NCBI GenBank assembly: GCA_017854795.1
Contig: JAFMHB010000007.1
Coordinates: forward strand, 5,682-62,087
Direction: 5' to 3'
Source of the DNA: Candidatus Nanopelagicales bacterium
GTDB lineage: Bacteria; Actinomycetota; Actinomycetes; S36-B12
DNA: 56,406 bases
The position numbers and the translations under genes were made by a program. The notes below the pieces were generated by a model. The model was given only the letters and a program-made list of their open reading frames with translations, was not told the DNA's origin and did no database searches. Positions 53,766 to 56,406 of this stretch are shown in pieces (position 1 is the first letter of the stretch; the number at the start of each line of letters is the position of its first letter).

Positions 53766-55495
53766 TACGCAGGTTTTTCCTTATTGGCCTAGTAGGTGCG
53801 TTGCTCACTGGTTGTGGGATGGCTCCGGGTTCATTCGTGGCCCAAGTCCCGACAGATGGACCAATCGAGCAGGGTCAGCTTGTCGCCAATACGAGTGCCA
53901 ATCAATTTATTCGAGTTATTGCCAGGCCGCCACGTGCTGGAATGTCTCCCACTGAGATCGTCCAAGGTTTTCTGGAATCCTCTGCATCATTTGACAATAA
54001 TCATGCGGTTGCTCGGAGTTATCTGACCCCCGAAGCTGCGGAGGAGTGGGACCCAAGTTCGGGTGTGGTTGTTTATGACGGAGTCCCAACCCTTGTCGAA
54101 GCTGGCGCGGCCGTGTTGTTTAGCACGACCCTCAATGGACGCATTTCAAGTATTGGGCGGTACACCGTTGAGGACCCCGGTACACAGCTGCAGCAGAGTT
54201 TTTTTCTTGCACAAAGAGATGGACAATGGCGTATCAATCTGGCGCCATCGGGGCTGCTGCTCTCAAATTTTGACGTCAATCGTGCCTATCGCAGTTTTCC
54301 TTTGTACTTTTTCAATCCCAGTTTCCAAACGCTGGTCCCTGATGCCAGGCTCATCCCGGTCATTGGGCCTGCACTGGGAACAACTCTGATTCAGCGGCTC
54401 ATCGACGGCCCGAATCAATGGCTCCGTCCTGCAGTGCGGACCGGATTTCCCGCTGGTGTTGAGTTGGCAGTTGATGCCGTTCCTATCGAGAATGGAATTG
54501 CACGGGTCAACCTCAATGCGAGCGGCGCATTAGCCAATGACGCCGCTCGTGTCGCGTTATCGCAGCAGATTGTGTGGACCTTGCGGCAATTGCCGGAGGT
54601 GCAATTTGTCGATATCTCGGTAAACGGAACACCGCTAAGTGTGCCGGGGACGCCTTCGCCGCAATCGCGTGATGCCTGGCCGGAGGTTAACCCGAATGGA
54701 CTACCGAGTGATGCTGCAGGCTATGCCTCCACTGCCATAGGCGTTGTGAGATTAGCCGTCTCTGGAAACATTCCAGTTCCAGGTGAATTTGGGGCGCTCG
54801 AGGACAACCTCACGAAACTTGCGGTCTCGAATAACGGTAGGCGAGCAATTGCATCAACCTCGAATGGGGAACTTATATGGGGCAGTTTGGTCATCGGTTC
54901 GAGATTTGAATCGGTACCCCCCACGGCAGAGGCCATCGCCGGGGTGCAATCAATTGCCTTTGATGGAGACACAACGGTCTGGGCCGTTAACGACCGTGGG
55001 ATAGCACAAACATTGCTGCCAACTGGCGAAACATTTGACATTGAGATTCTTGGCCTTGCGCCTGGCGATTTTGTTCAGTCGGTAGTGCCATCACGAGATG
55101 GGACTCGTGCGGCGATCATTGTTTTTACCGAGACAGGGTCTGAGTTGCTGCTCGCCCAAGTTATTCGACCATCACCCGCGAATGTAACTCGAATTCAGTT
55201 ACAGAAACCAATAAGAATTGAATCCAAACTCAGCGCTGTAACCGCCCTTGCATGGTCAAGCGCAAACACGATTGCCGTGATTGCTACGGAAACGGCGGGC
55301 ACGTTACAAATTTACGAAATTGAGGTAGGACGTGGAGAGGTTCAAGCCCAGGGTTCGCCCGCTGATCCAGTATCCATTGCAGCGGCTCCGGGGTTACCAA
55401 CACTCGTTTCCTCAGCGGACGGTTCTATTTATGAGAATTCATCTCAGTCATGGATTGTCCGTATTCAAGGAAGCGCTTCGGCATACCCTGGCTGA
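53762..55495 (+). CDS. lpqB: lipoprotein LpqB, MtrAB accessory protein
   Basis: 577 residues from the TTG at 53762. AAAGGAG lies 6 nt upstream and TTGA overlaps the mtrB stop; the ATG at 53744 would add six residues and lacks a ribosome-binding site. The signal peptide MIRRFFLIGLVGALLTGC ends in a lipobox with lipidated Cys18. A GerMN-like domain (about 190-310: GFPAGVELAVDAVPIENGIARVNLNAS) is followed by a beta-propeller-like C-terminal half. LpqB binds the MtrB sensor region and tunes its activity from the outer face of the membrane. Confidence 0.94.
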   Translation: MIRRFFLIGLVGALLTGCGMAPGSFVAQVPTDGPIEQGQLVANTSANQFIRVIARPPRAGMSPTEIVQGFLESSASFDNNHAVARSYLTPEAAEEWDPSSGVVVYDGVPTLVEAGAAVLFSTTLNGRISSIGRYTVEDPGTQLQQSFFLAQRDGQWRINLAPSGLLLSNFDVNRAYRSFPLYFFNPSFQTLVPDARLIPVIGPALGTTLIQRLIDGPNQWLRPAVRTGFPAGVELAVDAVPIENGIARVNLNASGALANDAARVALSQQIVWTLRQLPEVQFVDISVNGTPLSVPGTPSPQSRDAWPEVNPNGLPSDAAGYASTAIGVVRLAVSGNIPVPGEFGALEDNLTKLAVSNNGRRAIASTSNGELIWGSLVIGSRFESVPPTAEAIAGVQSIAFDGDTTVWAVNDRGIAQTLLPTGETFDIEILGLAPGDFVQSVVPSRDGTRAAIIVFTETGSELLLAQVIRPSPANVTRIQLQKPIRIESKLSAVTALAWSSANTIAVIATETAGTLQIYEIEVGRGEVQAQGSPADPVSIAAAPGLPTLVSSADGSIYENSSQSWIVRIQGSASAYPG

Positions 55496-55530
55496 CCTGT
55501 CTTGCTTAAAGGTTGAAGGTCATATTTACC

Positions 55531-56238
55531 TCATGATTTGCGTGCCCCTGCGATAGCGGCACATCCAATTACATGTACACCAGCGAGTAAGAGTTGGGAG
55601 ACAGCGGCGGTGAATGTTGCTCCGCTTGTGGTTACATCATCGATTACAACTGCTGGAACTGGGTCGCGCACGTAGGAATCTGGAATTCGTTCAATTCGGA
55701 AAGCCTCATGTGCTGCAATCATTCGATCGGCGGTTCCTAGCGTCTTGGAACGACCTGCGCCGCGTTGGTCGACTAACCACTTAGCAACAGGGAAGCCCTC
55801 ATGTGCGAGGTGATCAGCAATGAGGATCATCGGATCAAATCCGCGAGCACGAATAGAGGATTTCCTGGAGGGTATGGGAATCAAGATAGGAAGACGGGTT
55901 GTTTCAGCAGCGCCCCCAGGATCGCCTCTCGGAATTTGTGCGATTGCCCCGGAAAGCACACTGGCAAGGATCCGGGCCAGTTCGGGGATCCCATTGTCCT
56001 TGTAGCGGTAAATCAGGCTATCAATCGGCGGCGTGTAGCGGTGGGCGATTGCCAATGGGATTCGGAGGTCTTCTGCTAGATCATTAAATCTCAAATCCCG
56101 CATGATTTGAGCCCGATTGTGGACGGTTTCATGGCAATTCGTGCAGATAAGTGTTCCTAAGGTTTTGCAGCCGATACATTCGCGGGCAAGGACCAGATCG
56201 CTGAGCTCGGTCAAAAAATGCTGAAGGAAATGTCGCAT
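55531..56238 (-). CDS. comF: ComF-family phosphoribosyltransferase-like protein
   Basis: 235 residues. The N-terminal zinc ribbon is CIGCKTLGTLICTNC; the C-terminal phosphoribosyltransferase domain has LILIPIPSRKSSIRARGFDP and the PRPP loop VVIDDVTTSGATF. Homologues take part in DNA uptake or purine metabolism; the exact role here is unknown. Its place between lpqB and secA is conserved (Rv3242c in mycobacteria). The ribosome hibernation factor gene that usually lies between comF and secA is absent. A 16-bp perfect palindrome covers its start codon. Confidence 0.92.
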   Translation of the reverse strand: MRHFLQHFLTELSDLVLARECIGCKTLGTLICTNCHETVHNRAQIMRDLRFNDLAEDLRIPLAIAHRYTPPIDSLIYRYKDNGIPELARILASVLSGAIAQIPRGDPGGAAETTRLPILIPIPSRKSSIRARGFDPMILIADHLAHEGFPVAKWLVDQRGAGRSKTLGTADRMIAAHEAFRIERIPDSYVRDPVPAVVIDDVTTSGATFTAAVSQLLLAGVHVIGCAAIAGARKS

Positions 56239-56245
56239 GCGACAT
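56230..56245. promoter_or_regulatory. 16-bp perfect palindrome over the comF start codon
   Basis: ATGTCGCATGCGACAT is identical on both strands. The comF ATG (56236-56238) is at its centre. TAGACA lies 6 nt before the ATG, a near match to the leaderless hexamer. Candidate operator or early-mRNA hairpin. Confidence 0.5.
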
Positions 56246-56344
56246 GTCTATCGGGCTGGGATCCGGGTGGCTAGAGGTAATTTCCGCCTGTGGAACTACG
56301 ATGGCACCTGCTGCTTTATCTAATCGTTACTTGGAAGGTTTCAC

Positions 56345-56406
56345 GTGGGCGTTCTTGACAAAATTCTTCGAGCAGGCGAAGGCAAAACACTCCGCAAGCT
56401 GGAGGG
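56345..56406 (+). CDS. secA: preprotein translocase ATPase SecA, first codons (3' end outside window)
   Basis: Only 20 codons and two bases are visible. GTG start with GGAAGG about 9 nt upstream. The product begins MGVLDKILRAGEGKTLRKLE, which is the SecA N-terminal helix. Position downstream of mtrAB-lpqB-comF is that of secA1 in actinobacteria. It drives Sec-dependent export with ATP. Confidence 0.85.
   Translation, partial: MGVLDKILRAGEGKTLRKLE

Noticed and set aside
1-56406. Insertion sequences, prophage, CRISPR, tRNA or rRNA genes
   Set aside because: No transposase, integrase, phage structural gene, spaced repeat array or tRNA-like cloverleaf was seen on reading both strands; short degenerate cases could be missed by eye.

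Overview
The window is a chromosomal segment of an actinobacterium. No phage, plasmid, insertion sequence, CRISPR array, rRNA or tRNA was seen. The markers are WhiB, MtrA-MtrB-LpqB, the AccA3/AccD/AccE-type acyl-CoA carboxylase, FbiA/FbiB (coenzyme F420), DUF3499, DUF5719 and TIGR03089 proteins. Base composition looks close to half GC by eye, lower than in most cultured Actinobacteria. A streamlined, probably uncultivated member of class Actinomycetia is likely; I cannot name the genus. From memory, most genes keep the order of the mycobacterial region between secA1 and deoD/pmmB (Rv3240c to about Rv3308), with stretches missing.

Layout. 1-6.1 kb (minus): deoxynucleoside breakdown (two aldehyde dehydrogenases, deoC, a phosphopentomutase/phosphomannomutase, purine nucleoside phosphorylase), interrupted by a RelE/RHH toxin-antitoxin pair with a perfect palindromic operator. 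6.1-11.7 kb: acyl-CoA carboxylase alpha, Maf, epsilon and beta subunits, facing biotin ligase and a PH-domain membrane protein. 11.7-15.7 kb: GtrA-like protein, purK-purE, a CoA-binding protein and UDP-glucose dehydrogenase. 15.7-31.8 kb: a surface-glycopolymer locus with six glycosyltransferases (one fused to a TagF-like remnant), a LicC-like nucleotidyltransferase, a TagF-type polymerase, an ABC-2 exporter, a sulfotransferase-like protein and two CDP-alcohol phosphotransferases, ending at an LCP ligase that would attach the polymer to peptidoglycan. 32.1-35.7 kb: one 1196-residue secreted protein joining an amidase and a SpoIID domain. 35.7-40.5 kb: TIGR03089, mannose-1-phosphate guanylyltransferase, fbiB, fbiA and whiB. 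40.5-49.5 kb: a giant membrane glycosyltransferase, DUF5719, DUF3499, phosphomannomutase fused to a Trm112 domain, manA and a CDF transporter. 49.7-56.4 kb: ahcY, mtrA-mtrB-lpqB, comF and the first codons of secA.

How it fits together. UDP-glucuronate (ugd), GDP-mannose (manA, pmm, manB) and a CDP-activated alcohol would feed the envelope polymer. MtrAB-LpqB and WhiB are the envelope and division regulators. The amidase-SpoIID protein is a wall remodelling enzyme.

Most notable observations: (i) fifteen genes have a TANNNT -10 hexamer exactly 6 or 7 nt before the start codon, the signature of leaderless mRNAs; (ii) the Wzt-like ATPase has lost every catalytic motif; (iii) a 14-bp repeat forms a ladder of overlapping start and stop codons before the CDF gene; (iv) a 13-bp five-copy tandem array and nested palindromes lie upstream of whiB; (v) the amidase-SpoIID and phosphomannomutase-Trm112 fusions; (vi) alternative hairpins upstream of ahcY. 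Starts were chosen by eye, and no database search was possible.
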